A stretch of 64,000 bases of DNA from Altererythrobacter lutimaris (GTDB lineage: Bacteria; Pseudomonadota; Alphaproteobacteria; Sphingomonadales; Sphingomonadaceae), in the NCBI RefSeq assembly GCF_013371495.1, contig NZ_JABWTA010000001.1, forward strand, positions 2,578,693 to 2,642,692, read 5' to 3'. Below are positions 26,316-35,261 of the stretch, piece after piece; positions within the stretch are counted from its first letter, which is position 1; each line of letters opens with the position of its first letter. The translations under genes and the position numbers were made by a program. The notes below the pieces were generated by a model. It saw nothing but the letters and a program-made list of their open reading frames with translations. It was not told where the DNA came from and did not search any database.

Positions 26316-27717
26316 CTTCAGCGCCGCCCAGAGCCTGCCACAAAATGATCCGCGCGCGCTGTGCCTGACCCATGGCCATGGCAAGCCGCTCACCGCTGGC
26401 ATCGGCTGCCCGGCGCGCTTCCAAGACAGTCAAAAAGTCTGCAAGACCTGCTTTATAGCGCGTTTCAGCAAGGCTCGCCGCGCGCTCCAGATCCGCGTTT
26501 TCCTGTGCTGCCGCTTCAGCTTGCCGGTCAGCGCCCGTGACTTGGCCATAGGCGGCTTCCGCTTCGCCTAGCGCTGTAAAAACCGCACCACGATAGGCAG
26601 CGAAGGCCGCGCGGTTGTTTGCGGCGCCTGCATCGATCTGCGACTGGATACGCCCGAAGTCGAGGAGCGGCGCGAGCAAGCTGCCGCCTGCGGTGTAAAC
26701 TTGGGAGTCGCCATCGAACAGCGAGCCTAAATCGAAAGCGAGCAATCCAAGCGTGCCCGATAAAGTCAGGCGCGGGAACCGCGCTCTGGCAGCAGCGGCC
26801 AGATCTGCGTCCGCTGCCAGCAGCTCAGCCCCTGCGGCTTGCACATCAGGGCGTGTGGTCAGAAGCGTGGAAGGCATCGCGACCGGCGCTGCAGGCAGAT
26901 CAGTCGCAATGACATCTTCCAGCAGAACCGAACCGATGGTGACGGAATCAAGCCCGGTCAGAGTGACGAGCCGTCCGAGGATTCGCGCCCTCTCGCCATA
27001 GAGCGCTGCGAGCCGCGAGCGGGACTGGCTTGCGGCGGCTTCTGCGCGAACACGGTCAAAGCCCGGCGCAAGGCCTGCTACTTCGCGCTCACTGGCAAGG
27101 CCGGCGAGCCGCTCTGCGGCTGCAAGATCTTGCGCCAATGCGGCTTCGCGTCCGGCGAGAGTGCGCCAGTCAATGACAGCGCCGGCAATTTCGCTGGTCA
27201 GAGCGATCCGCACTGCTTCCGCAGAAGCGCTTGCGGAATCGACGCGGGCGAGGGCTGCGCGCTCGGACGCTTTCAAACGCCCAAAAATGTCGATCTCCCA
27301 ACTACCGACGATGTTAGCGCCATAGGAGGTTTGTTCGGTCGCAAATTCGACGCCCGGTGGCAGGTCTGATCCGAATTGCGCCGGGTTGATGCGCGTTGCC
27401 GTTACAGACGCATCTGCGCCGATATTGGGCAGTCGCTCTGCGCCAGCCCTTCGGGCTTGCGCGCGCGCTGCATCCACACGGGCAAGCGCTTCGGCAAGGC
27501 TTGGCGCGTTCTCGAGCGCAGCGCCGGTCAAAGCGGCAAAGGCGGGGTCCTCATTGGGAAGCAGGTCTGCCAACGCGCCGCTTTCGCCATCGTCAGGCGA
27601 ATAGACGAACTCGCTTGGCAGTTCAGGCGTCGGCGTCGCGATTTCAGGCGGGGGGCCGGCAACGCAGGCGCTGAGAGTCAGCGCTGCTGAAGCGATTAGG
27701 AGGGCGCGTAGGTTCAT
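26275..27717 (-). CDS. outer-membrane efflux lipoprotein, NodT family
   Basis: The 480-residue protein has a lipobox LTLSACV (Cys near residue 18) and two homologous OEP halves with long amphipathic helices. SWEIDIFGRLKASERAAL lies near 155 and SQIDAGAANNRAAF near 350, typical of TolC-like trimeric channels. It would form the outer-membrane exit for the ABC exporter encoded upstream. The start overlaps the membrane-fusion gene stop (ATGA), and the 3' end overlaps the convergent HupE gene by 41 bp. Confidence 0.9.
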   Translation of the reverse strand: MNLRALLIASAALTLSACVAGPPPEIATPTPELPSEFVYSPDDGESGALADLLPNEDPAFAALTGAALENAPSLAEALARVDAARAQARRAGAERLPNIGADASVTATRINPAQFGSDLPPGVEFATEQTSYGANIVGSWEIDIFGRLKASERAALARVDSASASAEAVRIALTSEIAGAVIDWRTLAGREAALAQDLAAAERLAGLASEREVAGLAPGFDRVRAEAAASQSRSRLAALYGERARILGRLVTLTGLDSVTIGSVLLEDVIATDLPAAPVAMPSTLLTTRPDVQAAGAELLAADADLAAAARARFPRLTLSGTLGLLAFDLGSLFDGDSQVYTAGGSLLAPLLDFGRIQSQIDAGAANNRAAFAAYRGAVFTALGEAEAAYGQVTGADRQAEAAAQENADLERAASLAETRYKAGLADFLTVLEARRAADASGERLAMAMGQAQRARIILWQALGGAEAKPQSDQSAKNSQ

Positions 27718-28697
27718 TGGGCGCTCTCAACCGCCGGGATGAAGGCATCGACTTGCTGCCCGACCGTGAAGCTGCCGCGGGCATCGTCAGGCAGAGCGTA
27801 AATCAACTGCAACACGCGCACGTCCACGCGTTCTGCCGCTGAATTTGTGAGCGAGCGCTTGGGCACGATCAACGGTTCTGCACGCACGAATGTCGCTTCG
27901 ACCTGGTTGGCTGCATCCCCGCGTGGAGAGACAAACGCCTTGGCGCCGCGCTCGACGCGGGTTGCTTCGTCTTCATCAATATCGATGCGGATATGGAGCG
28001 GGCGTGTCTCGCCCATCTGGATAAATGGCTGGCTGCTGCCACCCATGGTCGAGACGAATTCGCCGGGGCGGATATTCACAGCGAGGATCTCGCCAGCAAT
28101 CGGTGCGCGCACAGTGAGACGCTCCAACTCCGTCCGTGCGCTGCTTGCTTGCGCCTGTGCGGCAGACAGGCGCGCGCGGGCGAGCTCCAGGCGGGTTCGC
28201 GCGGCGGAGGCTTCGCCTTCTGCGCGGATCACTTCAGCGCGACTGACAGCGGCGGGATCATCGATCTCGTTATACAAGGCCAGTTGTTGCTGGGCGGTGG
28301 CATTGGTAGCTTGGGCATCACGGATCGCCGCGCGCGCTTCGCCGATCGCGGCGTTTGCTTCCTGCAAGCGCGCGCGGGCGGAGCGCTGATCGACAACGAA
28401 AAGCGGCTGGCCCGGCTCGACGAAGTCACCCGGTGCGACTTGCAATTCAGTGACAAGGCCGGAGATGGCTGTGCCGATATCGATGACTTCGCTGGACGGC
28501 TCGACCACACCTGCCCCTGCTACACGGGCTGAATTGGCAAGTTCTCCAGCGGCGCGGGGAGGTTGGTTCTCAGGCTCAGCCAGGCTCCGATCCGGGAGGC
28601 CGGTCACGACGTAGATTGCAGCAGCGATCAGCGCGACAACCGCGATGATCGGGAGCACTTTGCGTGAGAAGCTCAGATTTTCAGGAAGCAATGCCAT
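27714..28697 (-). CDS. HlyD/DevB-type membrane fusion protein
   Basis: The 327-residue periplasmic adaptor has one N-terminal transmembrane helix (about residues 14-35), a lipoyl/biotinyl-like segment with VAPGDFVEPGQPLFVVD near 98, a helical hairpin rich in Ala and Glu (about 105-195) and the second lipoyl half IRPGEFVS near 215. I prefer ATG 28697, which has AGGA six to seven bases upstream; a TTG at 28712 overlapping the ATPase stop is possible. It links the ABC permease to the NodT channel. It belongs to the four-gene exporter operon. Confidence 0.87.
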   Translation of the reverse strand: MALLPENLSFSRKVLPIIAVVALIAAAIYVVTGLPDRSLAEPENQPPRAAGELANSARVAGAGVVEPSSEVIDIGTAISGLVTELQVAPGDFVEPGQPLFVVDQRSARARLQEANAAIGEARAAIRDAQATNATAQQQLALYNEIDDPAAVSRAEVIRAEGEASAARTRLELARARLSAAQAQASSARTELERLTVRAPIAGEILAVNIRPGEFVSTMGGSSQPFIQMGETRPLHIRIDIDEDEATRVERGAKAFVSPRGDAANQVEATFVRAEPLIVPKRSLTNSAAERVDVRVLQLIYALPDDARGSFTVGQQVDAFIPAVESAQ

Positions 28698-28708
28698 GTC
28701 GGGTCCTG

Positions 28709-29452
28709 TCAATGATCGTCCGGCATCTCTGTGCCGTCATGTGTGATGCGCCCATCCTCCAGCACGAGGATGCGGTCAGCGAGGTCGAAAATACGGTTGT
28801 CATGCGTCACGATGATGCAAGCGCGGTCCGGTGAGACAGCGACTTCGTGCAGCAAGTCCATCACGCGGCGACCCGACGCAGCATCGAGTGCGGCTGTGGG
28901 CTCGTCACAGACGACCAGCCGCGGTTCGTGCACCAGCGCGCGGGCGATGGCGACGCGTTGCTGCTGGCCTCCGGAAAGCTGGTTCGGAAGCTTGTCGGCC
29001 TGATCGCCGATATTAAGCTTCTCCATCATCGCTTTTGCTTTGTCGCGCGCCTCATTGATCGGCATGCCTTGCGCGATCAGCGGTACAGCGGCGTTTGCGG
29101 CCGCATCAATGGAAGGGATCAGGTTGTACTGCTGGAAGATGAAGCCGATATTTTGCAGCCGGAAATTGACCAGCTCTGTGTCATCCAGCTCGTAGATGTT
29201 CGTGCCAAACACACGGACATCGCCGTCAGTGGGCCAGAGGATACCGCACATGATAGAAATCAGCGTGGTTTTGCCGGAGCCGCTTTCGCCCACGACATAG
29301 GTCATGCGTCCCGGCTCGATATCAACATTGATGCCGTGGAGCACACGGATGGTCTGCTGGCCTGCTTCGAAATCGCGCACGATACTGCGCGCGCAGATTG
29401 CGCTTTCAGGCGAGCATCCGCCGATTTCTGTAGTGTCGAGCTTGGTCGCCAT
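28709..29452 (-). CDS. ABC transporter ATP-binding protein (DevA/MacB-type)
   Basis: The 247-residue ATPase has Walker A GESGSGKTT near residue 53, Q-loop FQQYNLIP, signature LSGGQQQRVAIARAL near 155, Walker B LVVCDEPTAALD and the switch histidine ITHDNR. All parts are intact. The start at 29452 is fixed by a TAATG overlap with the permease stop, so translation is coupled. The family is the LolD/MacB/DevA group that powers export of large or amphiphilic substrates with a single FtsX-type permease. Confidence 0.92.
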   Translation of the reverse strand: MATKLDTTEIGGCSPESAICARSIVRDFEAGQQTIRVLHGINVDIEPGRMTYVVGESGSGKTTLISIMCGILWPTDGDVRVFGTNIYELDDTELVNFRLQNIGFIFQQYNLIPSIDAAANAAVPLIAQGMPINEARDKAKAMMEKLNIGDQADKLPNQLSGGQQQRVAIARALVHEPRLVVCDEPTAALDAASGRRVMDLLHEVAVSPDRACIIVTHDNRIFDLADRILVLEDGRITHDGTEMPDDH

Positions 29453-30588
29453 TATCTGAACACCGCTGCTGGTTCGGTTTTCAGGACATTGCGCAGAGCA
29501 ATCCATCCCGTTAGCGCCAGGATGATGATCACTGCAACGAGGCTGATCAGCGGAATCTGCCAGGGGATGTAAAAGCCCTTGAAGAACGGATTTCCGGAGA
29601 ATGCCCCAAGGAACGCAGCGGTGCCGACTAGCCCCAATGCGTAACCAACAAAGCCAACCAGTCCTGCCTGCACACCGACCATGCTAACGATCTTGCGATT
29701 GGTTACGCCGATCGCTTTGAGTGCTCCGAACTGCTTGATGTTGTCGCGGATGAACAGGCTGAAAGTGAGCCCGACAATCGCTACACCAACAACGAAGCCG
29801 AGGATCACAGTAATCCCGAAATTTGTCGGAATACCGGTGTTTTCGATGATGAAGTCGACCCCTGCGCGTGCGAACTCGTCACGGGTCTCTGCTTTGAGTC
29901 CAGTGCGCTCTTCGATCCGGGCAGCGACCGCGTTTGCGCTTTCGCCCTCGCTGACACCGGCGAGCACGAAAGAAAGCCGGTTGCGCGTACCCGGAACATA
30001 ACGCAGCGCCTGGCTATATTTCGTGTAAAGCACAGCAGTGCTGGTGAAGGCCGGGATTGTATCCGCAACGCCGCGGATCACCGCGCGCTGGTCGTTGAGC
30101 TCCAGTCGCTCACCGACAGGTATTACACCCGCTCCAAACATGTTGATTGCTCCGACATCGTCGATGATGACGGAGTCCGGGCGGGCGAGCACGCTCTTCT
30201 CGCCTTCATATAGGTTTTTCGGTAGCCCGATGAGAGTTGCATCGTCCACTCCGATGATCGCGACCTGTTCAAGATCTCCGTCCCGTGTACGCACTGAGGC
30301 AGCGGAACGCAGATGCGGGACGGCCCATTCTACGCCTGGAACCGAGCGCACGCGGTCAAGCGCTGTCGATGGCATCGCATAGCTGACGTCAGTCGTGCGG
30401 CTGACCGGGTCCATAACCCAGATCTCCGCTTCCGGTGCATTGTAGACGCCACTCGCTCCACGCTCGACCAGATTGACGAAAATCGTCAGCTGCTGTGTGA
30501 TGAGCAAAGTCGAGAATGCGATGCCGAACAGAAGCCCGTAGAACTTCTGCTTGTCGCCAGTCAGCATTCGGATGGCAATCCAGAGCAT
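29452..30588 (-). CDS. FtsX/DevC-type ABC transporter permease
   Basis: The 378-residue permease has one N-terminal membrane segment, a large periplasmic domain (about residues 45-250) and three C-terminal segments starting with FGITVILGFVVGVAIVG near 260, the FtsX domain layout. A typical LKAIGVTNRKI coupling helix lies between them. I prefer ATG 30588; ATG 30633 would add 15 residues and cannot be excluded. It is the first gene of the permease-ATPase-HlyD-NodT operon, and its promoter region is shared with the divergent TetR gene. Confidence 0.88.
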   Translation of the reverse strand: MLWIAIRMLTGDKQKFYGLLFGIAFSTLLITQQLTIFVNLVERGASGVYNAPEAEIWVMDPVSRTTDVSYAMPSTALDRVRSVPGVEWAVPHLRSAASVRTRDGDLEQVAIIGVDDATLIGLPKNLYEGEKSVLARPDSVIIDDVGAINMFGAGVIPVGERLELNDQRAVIRGVADTIPAFTSTAVLYTKYSQALRYVPGTRNRLSFVLAGVSEGESANAVAARIEERTGLKAETRDEFARAGVDFIIENTGIPTNFGITVILGFVVGVAIVGLTFSLFIRDNIKQFGALKAIGVTNRKIVSMVGVQAGLVGFVGYALGLVGTAAFLGAFSGNPFFKGFYIPWQIPLISLVAVIIILALTGWIALRNVLKTEPAAVFR

Positions 30589-30664
30589 GGGGCGGGGGAA
30601 ACCTCTTTGCGCTAGTTCGTTATCAAGACACATCCCCGGGGAGGGTTGAATCGAATCGGGTAAT

Positions 30665-30698
30665 CGTTCATTATTGAACGCGAGCGTTTAATTGAACG
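30665..30698. promoter_or_regulatory. two tandem TetR-type operators between exporter operon and tetR
   Basis: The sequence CGTTCA-TTAT-TGAACG at 30665-30680 is a perfect inverted repeat. A second, slightly degenerate copy CGTT-TAATTG-AACG lies at 30685-30698. Both sit between the divergent exporter operon and the TetR gene, and the second ends 12 bases before the tetR start. Such paired palindromes are the usual TetR-family autoregulation and exporter-repression sites. Function is inferred from position and symmetry. Confidence 0.65.
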
Positions 30699-30710
30699 GG
30701 GTAGTTCATT

Positions 30711-31388
30711 TTGTCAACTGGCGGTGGTTCGACTGGTTCCAATGTGGCTGAAAAAAAGTCTCACAAGCCCTCCCGCAAGGGGCGTGGCAGACCGGTCGAT
30801 GCTGCAAAACGCAAATCCATTGTCGAAGCCGCCGCACAGGCGTTCTTCGACGTAGGTTACGCTGCAAGTTCGATTGAACAGATCGCAGCTGACGCCGGGG
30901 TCTCAAAGGTTACCGTATACAACCACTTTGGTGACAAACGCGCTTTGTTCACCGCCGCAGTCGAGCGCGAATGCGAAAAGATGCGCGGGTATTTTTCGAT
31001 TGAAGCGTTTCCGCCGGACGCGCCTATCCGCAAGCGTCTGCTGGCGATTGGTGAAGCGATGATGCGCTTTCTCTCGCGGCCTGAAATGGTTCAATTTGAG
31101 CGCCGGATTGCAGCGGAGACTGTCGACGAGCCTGAAATAGGCCAGGCCTTCCTTGCCGCCGGACCATGGCGCATGAAAGAGAGCTTCGGCGGTTTTCTCG
31201 CTATGGCGAGCGAGCGGGGAGAGCTATCGATTACCGATCCACGCCTCGCGGCAGAGCAGTTTGTCTCCATGTGCAAAGGAATGGGCGATCTGGAGCGACG
31301 CTTTGGCGCGACTCCTTCAGATGCTGATGATCGCCGCCGGCTCGAAGGCGCGGTCGATGTTTTCCTGAAAGCGCACTCAGCCAACTGA
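30711..31388 (+). CDS. TetR family regulator of the adjacent ABC exporter
   Basis: The 225-residue protein has an N-terminal basic tail (KPSRKGRGRPVD) and the TetR HTH around residues 36-82 with AAAQAFFDVGYAASSIEQIA and AGVSKVTVYNHFGDK (core VSKVTVYNHF). The C-terminal ligand-binding domain is of the TetR_C_7-like type. The start is a TTG at 30711, with a GTG at 30744 as an alternative just before the HTH. It is divergent from the exporter operon, and two inverted repeats lie in the shared region, so it probably represses that operon and itself. Confidence 0.85.
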   Translation: MSTGGGSTGSNVAEKKSHKPSRKGRGRPVDAAKRKSIVEAAAQAFFDVGYAASSIEQIAADAGVSKVTVYNHFGDKRALFTAAVERECEKMRGYFSIEAFPPDAPIRKRLLAIGEAMMRFLSRPEMVQFERRIAAETVDEPEIGQAFLAAGPWRMKESFGGFLAMASERGELSITDPRLAAEQFVSMCKGMGDLERRFGATPSDADDRRRLEGAVDVFLKAHSAN

Positions 31389-31398
31389 TGCGGGCTGA

Positions 31399-31788
31399 CT
31401 AAAGCGCGCCCAAGAGCGCTCCAAACAGCGTAAACATCAGCGTCATATAGCCTGTATCGATGAGCCAAAGCGCGAGCGGCCTTTGCGCGAACAGATAATT
31501 GATCCCTAGCGCTGCGCCGACCCAGCACAGACCGGCGGAAGCTCCATAGGCCGTTCCCTGCTGGATAGTGATGTCCGGGCCAAGGAACATTGCGAAGACG
31601 AATGCGGCGATGAGTGTGAGGACAAATGCTCCGCCGAACACTTTCGCCATATTCGCATTTTTGACTTGTTCGTCACTAAGCCCGACCAGTGATTGCCATC
31701 TCTTGCCGAACAGCGGTCCGTACCAGATGCCGCCCAGAACAAATGCCGAGATGGTCGCTGCGATGATTCCGATCCAATTGATGTCCAT
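31399..31788 (-). CDS. DUF1761 membrane protein
   Basis: The 129-residue protein has four hydrophobic segments (about residues 5-25, 55-75, 83-100 and 108-128) and the family pattern GGIWYGPLFGKRW near residue 19. DUF1761 proteins are small inner-membrane proteins without known function. It lies 23 bp downstream of the SRPBCC gene on the same strand and converges with the TetR gene. Confidence 0.8.
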   Translation of the reverse strand: MDINWIGIIAATISAFVLGGIWYGPLFGKRWQSLVGLSDEQVKNANMAKVFGGAFVLTLIAAFVFAMFLGPDITIQQGTAYGASAGLCWVGAALGINYLFAQRPLALWLIDTGYMTLMFTLFGALLGAL

Positions 31789-31811
31789 GACTTTCCCCCT
31801 TGGTCTGACGG

Positions 31812-32387
31812 TTATTCCTGGCTTGCTTGCGCACGAGCATCCGCAAGGTTCTTCTTCAGCAGATTTATCGAGTAGACATTTCCGGACTTGAAGAATTCAA
31901 GCATCCGGGAAGACCCTTCATCACCACCATATCCGAGGCCAATAATGCGCATGCGGGTCTGCGTTTCGCTGATCGGATCAAGCTCATACACGCCCCAGGT
32001 CTGCTTGATTGTCTCCAGACTTACAGGGCCACCTTCAGGCGCCTGAAGGACTTGCAGCGCCATCATGCGCTCCGGAACGAACGCAATAATCCGCTGAACG
32101 ATGTTGCGCGGATCACCTTTGATCGTGTCCGGGTAATAGCTCGTTTCGATTGAACCACCGAGGCGTAGGTCGAACCAGGCAGTGCTTGGACCCCACATTT
32201 TCCAGCCTTCTTCGGTGGAAAGCGCAGCCCACACATCTGCAACCGGCGCATCAATCACCGACTCATGAATGAGTGTGCGTGTGCCGTCATTCTCTTCGAT
32301 TACTTCCGATGTGATTTCCTGGCCAAATGCCAAGACCGGAGCCATGAATGCAGCGGCGATCGCTAAGGCTATTGCGATGATTTTCAT
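31812..32387 (-). CDS. exported SRPBCC (START-like) domain protein
   Basis: The 191-residue protein has a signal peptide (MKIIAIALAIAAAFMAPVLA) and then an SRPBCC/Bet v1-like domain with VIDAPVADVWAALSTEEGWKMW near residue 45, typical of the AHA1/polyketide-cyclase type. The fold binds hydrophobic ligands; the ligand is unknown. Its start overlaps the upstream TetR stop (ATGA), so it is co-translated with the regulator. A secreted member of this family encoded next to its regulator may respond to a lipophilic compound. Confidence 0.8.
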   Translation of the reverse strand: MKIIAIALAIAAAFMAPVLAFGQEITSEVIEENDGTRTLIHESVIDAPVADVWAALSTEEGWKMWGPSTAWFDLRLGGSIETSYYPDTIKGDPRNIVQRIIAFVPERMMALQVLQAPEGGPVSLETIKQTWGVYELDPISETQTRMRIIGLGYGGDEGSSRMLEFFKSGNVYSINLLKKNLADARAQASQE

Positions 32388-32983
32388 GACGGCTCCTTCG
32401 CCTTCTCAAGCAGCAAATTGATATGGTCACGCAGCACAGCAACGTTACGGTCGAACACGCCGATATCCTTGGCGGTGCGCGCCTGCATGATTGCGCCTTC
32501 CATGATGGTGAGAACAAATTCACCTAAAGCGCGCGTGTCGGTGTCAGGCGGCAGCCGGTCGCGGGCCTCGTCCAGACAGGCGACTATCGCTTCGATCCAA
32601 TTGCTGAAGTTAACGTCCAGAAGCTCGCGAATGCGCGGATCTGGCTCGCTGATCTCAAGTGCCAAATTGCCTATCGGGCAACCATGCTGAAAATCGCTCA
32701 TGACAAGACCGGTGCGATAGCCATTCAGCAATGCGAAGATCTTCTCGATCGGATCGGTGACTTCGCCCCAGGCAACATCCAGCAGGTTCTCTTTGATGCC
32801 GTCGCGGTAGAATTCCAGTACAGCGACCAGCAAGTCCTGCTTGCCGGGAAAGAAGTGGTACAGGCTGCCTGAGTGCACCTGACTGCGGCTCAGTATGTCC
32901 GCAATCGATGTTGAATTATATCCCTTCACATAGAACATCTCGAGCGCTGTCATGACGATGCGTTGTCGCGTAGCGGAATTCAT
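32384..32983 (-). CDS. TetR family regulator
   Basis: The 199-residue protein begins at ATG 32983, which has AGAGGTG seven bases upstream. The HTH spans about residues 8-55, with TALEMFYVKGYNSTSIADIL and QVHSGSLYHFFPGKQDLL (core GSLYHFFPGK). It is the first gene of an operon with SRPBCC and DUF1761 genes. Two palindromes in its upstream region suggest autoregulation. The ligand is unknown. Confidence 0.85.
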   Translation of the reverse strand: MNSATRQRIVMTALEMFYVKGYNSTSIADILSRSQVHSGSLYHFFPGKQDLLVAVLEFYRDGIKENLLDVAWGEVTDPIEKIFALLNGYRTGLVMSDFQHGCPIGNLALEISEPDPRIRELLDVNFSNWIEAIVACLDEARDRLPPDTDTRALGEFVLTIMEGAIMQARTAKDIGVFDRNVAVLRDHINLLLEKAKEPS

Positions 32984-33021
32984 CGAATCACCTCTTGATT
33001 GAGCATTCAACTCAGCAGAAT

Positions 33022-33060
33022 TTGATCGATCGATCAAGTCAAATTTGAATGATCGATCAA
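33022..33060. promoter_or_regulatory. paired palindromic operators upstream of the second TetR gene
   Basis: Positions 33022-33037 read TTGATCGATCGATCAA, a perfect 16-base palindrome. Positions 33045-33060 hold a near copy, TTGAATGATCGATCAA. They lie between the divergent TetR gene and ftsH, so they are most likely the operators of the TetR product. The half-sites are spaced too far apart for an Fnr box. Confidence 0.6.
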
Positions 33061-33215
33061 GTGCGTCACCTCTGTCCGCCAATTGCACCTGAGGAACCAC
33101 CGATCAGTCTCATCGGTTTTTCCCTGCGTTGGCCGGTGCAGATTCGGAGCTTCGTTATCTTGCGATTCACCGTGCCGCGCTTACATTGAGGCTTCCAACA
33201 AGGAATCAGAAGTCG

Positions 33216-35177
33216 ATGAACCAAGAGAACGAACCGCAAGATCCGCGTCCGGAAGGCCCCAATCCCTGGATGAAGAGCCTGATGATCTGGGGCGGGGTCT
33301 TCATGGCTTTGCTGCTGGTGGTATCCATGTTCGGCAATGCCGGGCAGACACCTGCTACGCAAATCACCTATTCCGATTTCCGTGACAAGGTTGCGGAAGG
33401 CTCGGTCAAGGAAGTGCGGGTTGCGCCGGACAAGATCACAGGCGTTTTGAAGAATGACAGCACGTTCTCGACGATCCCGGTGAAGGATGACGACACCCTC
33501 GTGCCTCTGCTTGAAGAACAAAACGTGGTGTATTCAGGCGTTGAGGCGGAGGAAGGCAATGTCTTGCTTTACATCCTGCTTCAGACGCTTCCGTTCCTGC
33601 TGATCCTCGGCATTGCATTCTTTGCCCTGCGCCAAGTGCAAAAAGGCGGCGGTGGCGGCGCGATGGGCTTTGGCAAGTCCAAGGCCAAGCTGCTGACTGA
33701 ACGGCAGGGCCGCGTCACCTTTGAAGATGTCGCAGGCATTGATGAAGCGCGCGAAGAATTGGAAGAAATTGTCGAGTTCCTGAAGGACCCGCAACGCTTC
33801 TCCAAGCTTGGCGGACAAATCCCGAAAGGCGCATTGCTGGTTGGCTCGCCCGGTACCGGTAAAACACTGCTCGCACGTGCGATTGCAGGCGAAGCGGGCG
33901 TACCGTTCTTCACCATCTCTGGTTCAGACTTTGTCGAAATGTTCGTTGGTGTCGGCGCGAGCCGGGTGCGCGACATGTTCGAGCAAGCGAAGAAGAACGC
34001 ACCGTGCATCGTCTTTATTGACGAGATTGACGCGGTCGGTCGCCATCGTGGTCATGGCCTAGGCAACTCGAATGACGAGCGCGAGCAGACGTTGAACCAG
34101 TTGCTGGTCGAGATGGACGGCTTCGAAGCAAACGAAGGCATCATCATTATCGCTGCGACCAACCGCCCTGACGTGCTTGACCCTGCGCTGCTGCGTCCGG
34201 GCCGCTTTGACCGTCAGGTCGTAGTGCCGATCCCAGACATCGATGGCCGCGAGAAAATCCTCGGCGTGCACATGAAGAAAGTGCCGCTCGCACCCGACGT
34301 AAACCCGCGTACGATTGCGCGCGGCACGCCAGGCTTCTCTGGCGCTGATCTCGCTAACCTGGTCAACGAAGCAGCACTGCTGGCGGCGCGCCGTAACAAG
34401 CGCCTGGTTGCGATGCAGGAGTTTGAAGACGCCAAGGACAAGGTCATGATGGGGGCGGAGCGCCGCTCCATGGTCATGACCGATGACGAGAAAAAGATGA
34501 CCGCCTATCACGAGGCTGGCCATGCGATCGTCTCTGTCCACGAAGAAGCGTCCGACCCGATCCACAAAGCGACGATCATTCCGCGCGGCCGTGCGCTGGG
34601 TATGGTGATGCGTCTGCCCGAGCGGGACAGTTATTCCTATCACCGCGACAAGATGCACGCGAACCTCTCGGTTTCGATGGGTGGGCGTGTCGCTGAAGAG
34701 ATCATCTTCGGCCATGACAAGGTGTCATCCGGTGCAAGCTCGGACATCCAGTATGCAACCAGTCTTGCGCGCAACATGGTCACCAAATGGGGCATGTCCG
34801 ACAAACTTGGGCCGCTTCAGTACGAAGAGAGCCAGGAAGGCTATCTCGGCATGGGTCAGACTGCGCGCACTATGGGCGGCGCTGAGACGAACAAGCTGAT
34901 TGATGCAGAGATCAAGGGTCTTGTCGAAGGCGCTCACAAACGTGCGACCGACATCCTCAAGAAGCATGAGGATCAGCTCCATTTGCTCGCGCAGGCGATG
35001 CTCGAATACGAAACGCTGAGCGGTGACGAGATCACCAAGCTTCTCGAGACAGGCGAAATTGACCGTCCTGATCAGCCATCAGGCCCGGCAAAGCCGCAGC
35101 CGATCTCCGGCTCGGCAGTGCCAAAAGCAGGCAAGAAGTTCGGCGGAGAAGGTGGAGCCGCACCGCAAGGCGCCTGA
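33216..35177 (+). CDS. ftsH: ATP-dependent zinc metalloprotease FtsH
   Basis: The 653-residue membrane protease has two N-terminal membrane segments (about residues 20-40 and 112-135). The AAA module has Walker A GSPGTGKT near 210, Walker [11 protein letters not shown] near 265 and the second-region motif RPGRFDRQ near 325, and the M41 domain has the zinc motif HEAGH near 431. ATG 33216 is the start; a longer frame reaches into the TetR promoter. FtsH degrades misfolded and short-lived membrane and cytosolic proteins. An intrinsic terminator follows directly. Confidence 0.96.
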   Translation: MNQENEPQDPRPEGPNPWMKSLMIWGGVFMALLLVVSMFGNAGQTPATQITYSDFRDKVAEGSVKEVRVAPDKITGVLKNDSTFSTIPVKDDDTLVPLLEEQNVVYSGVEAEEGNVLLYILLQTLPFLLILGIAFFALRQVQKGGGGGAMGFGKSKAKLLTERQGRVTFEDVAGIDEAREELEEIVEFLKDPQRFSKLGGQIPKGALLVGSPGTGKTLLARAIAGEAGVPFFTISGSDFVEMFVGVGASRVRDMFEQAKKNAPCIVFIDEIDAVGRHRGHGLGNSNDEREQTLNQLLVEMDGFEANEGIIIIAATNRPDVLDPALLRPGRFDRQVVVPIPDIDGREKILGVHMKKVPLAPDVNPRTIARGTPGFSGADLANLVNEAALLAARRNKRLVAMQEFEDAKDKVMMGAERRSMVMTDDEKKMTAYHEAGHAIVSVHEEASDPIHKATIIPRGRALGMVMRLPERDSYSYHRDKMHANLSVSMGGRVAEEIIFGHDKVSSGASSDIQYATSLARNMVTKWGMSDKLGPLQYEESQEGYLGMGQTARTMGGAETNKLIDAEIKGLVEGAHKRATDILKKHEDQLHLLAQAMLEYETLSGDEITKLLETGEIDRPDQPSGPAKPQPISGSAVPKAGKKFGGEGGAAPQGA

Positions 35178-35198
35178 CATTTTCATACGATACATATC

Positions 35199-35236
35199 AA
35201 AGGGCGTTGGAAGCGATTCCAGCGCCCTTTCTCTTT
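35199..35236 (+). terminator. rho-independent terminator of ftsH
   Basis: AAAGGGCG T TGGAA, loop GCGA, TTCCA G CGCCCTTT forms a strong hairpin about 20 bases after the ftsH stop, followed by CTCTTT. Confidence 0.8.
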
Positions 35237-35261
35237 GCTACGCGACCGCGGGCAAGCCGTA

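Noticed and set aside
33022..33060. Fnr-like TTGAT...ATCAA sites
   Set aside because: The half-sites in the palindrome are six bases apart, not four as in a real Fnr box, and the site fits a TetR operator better.
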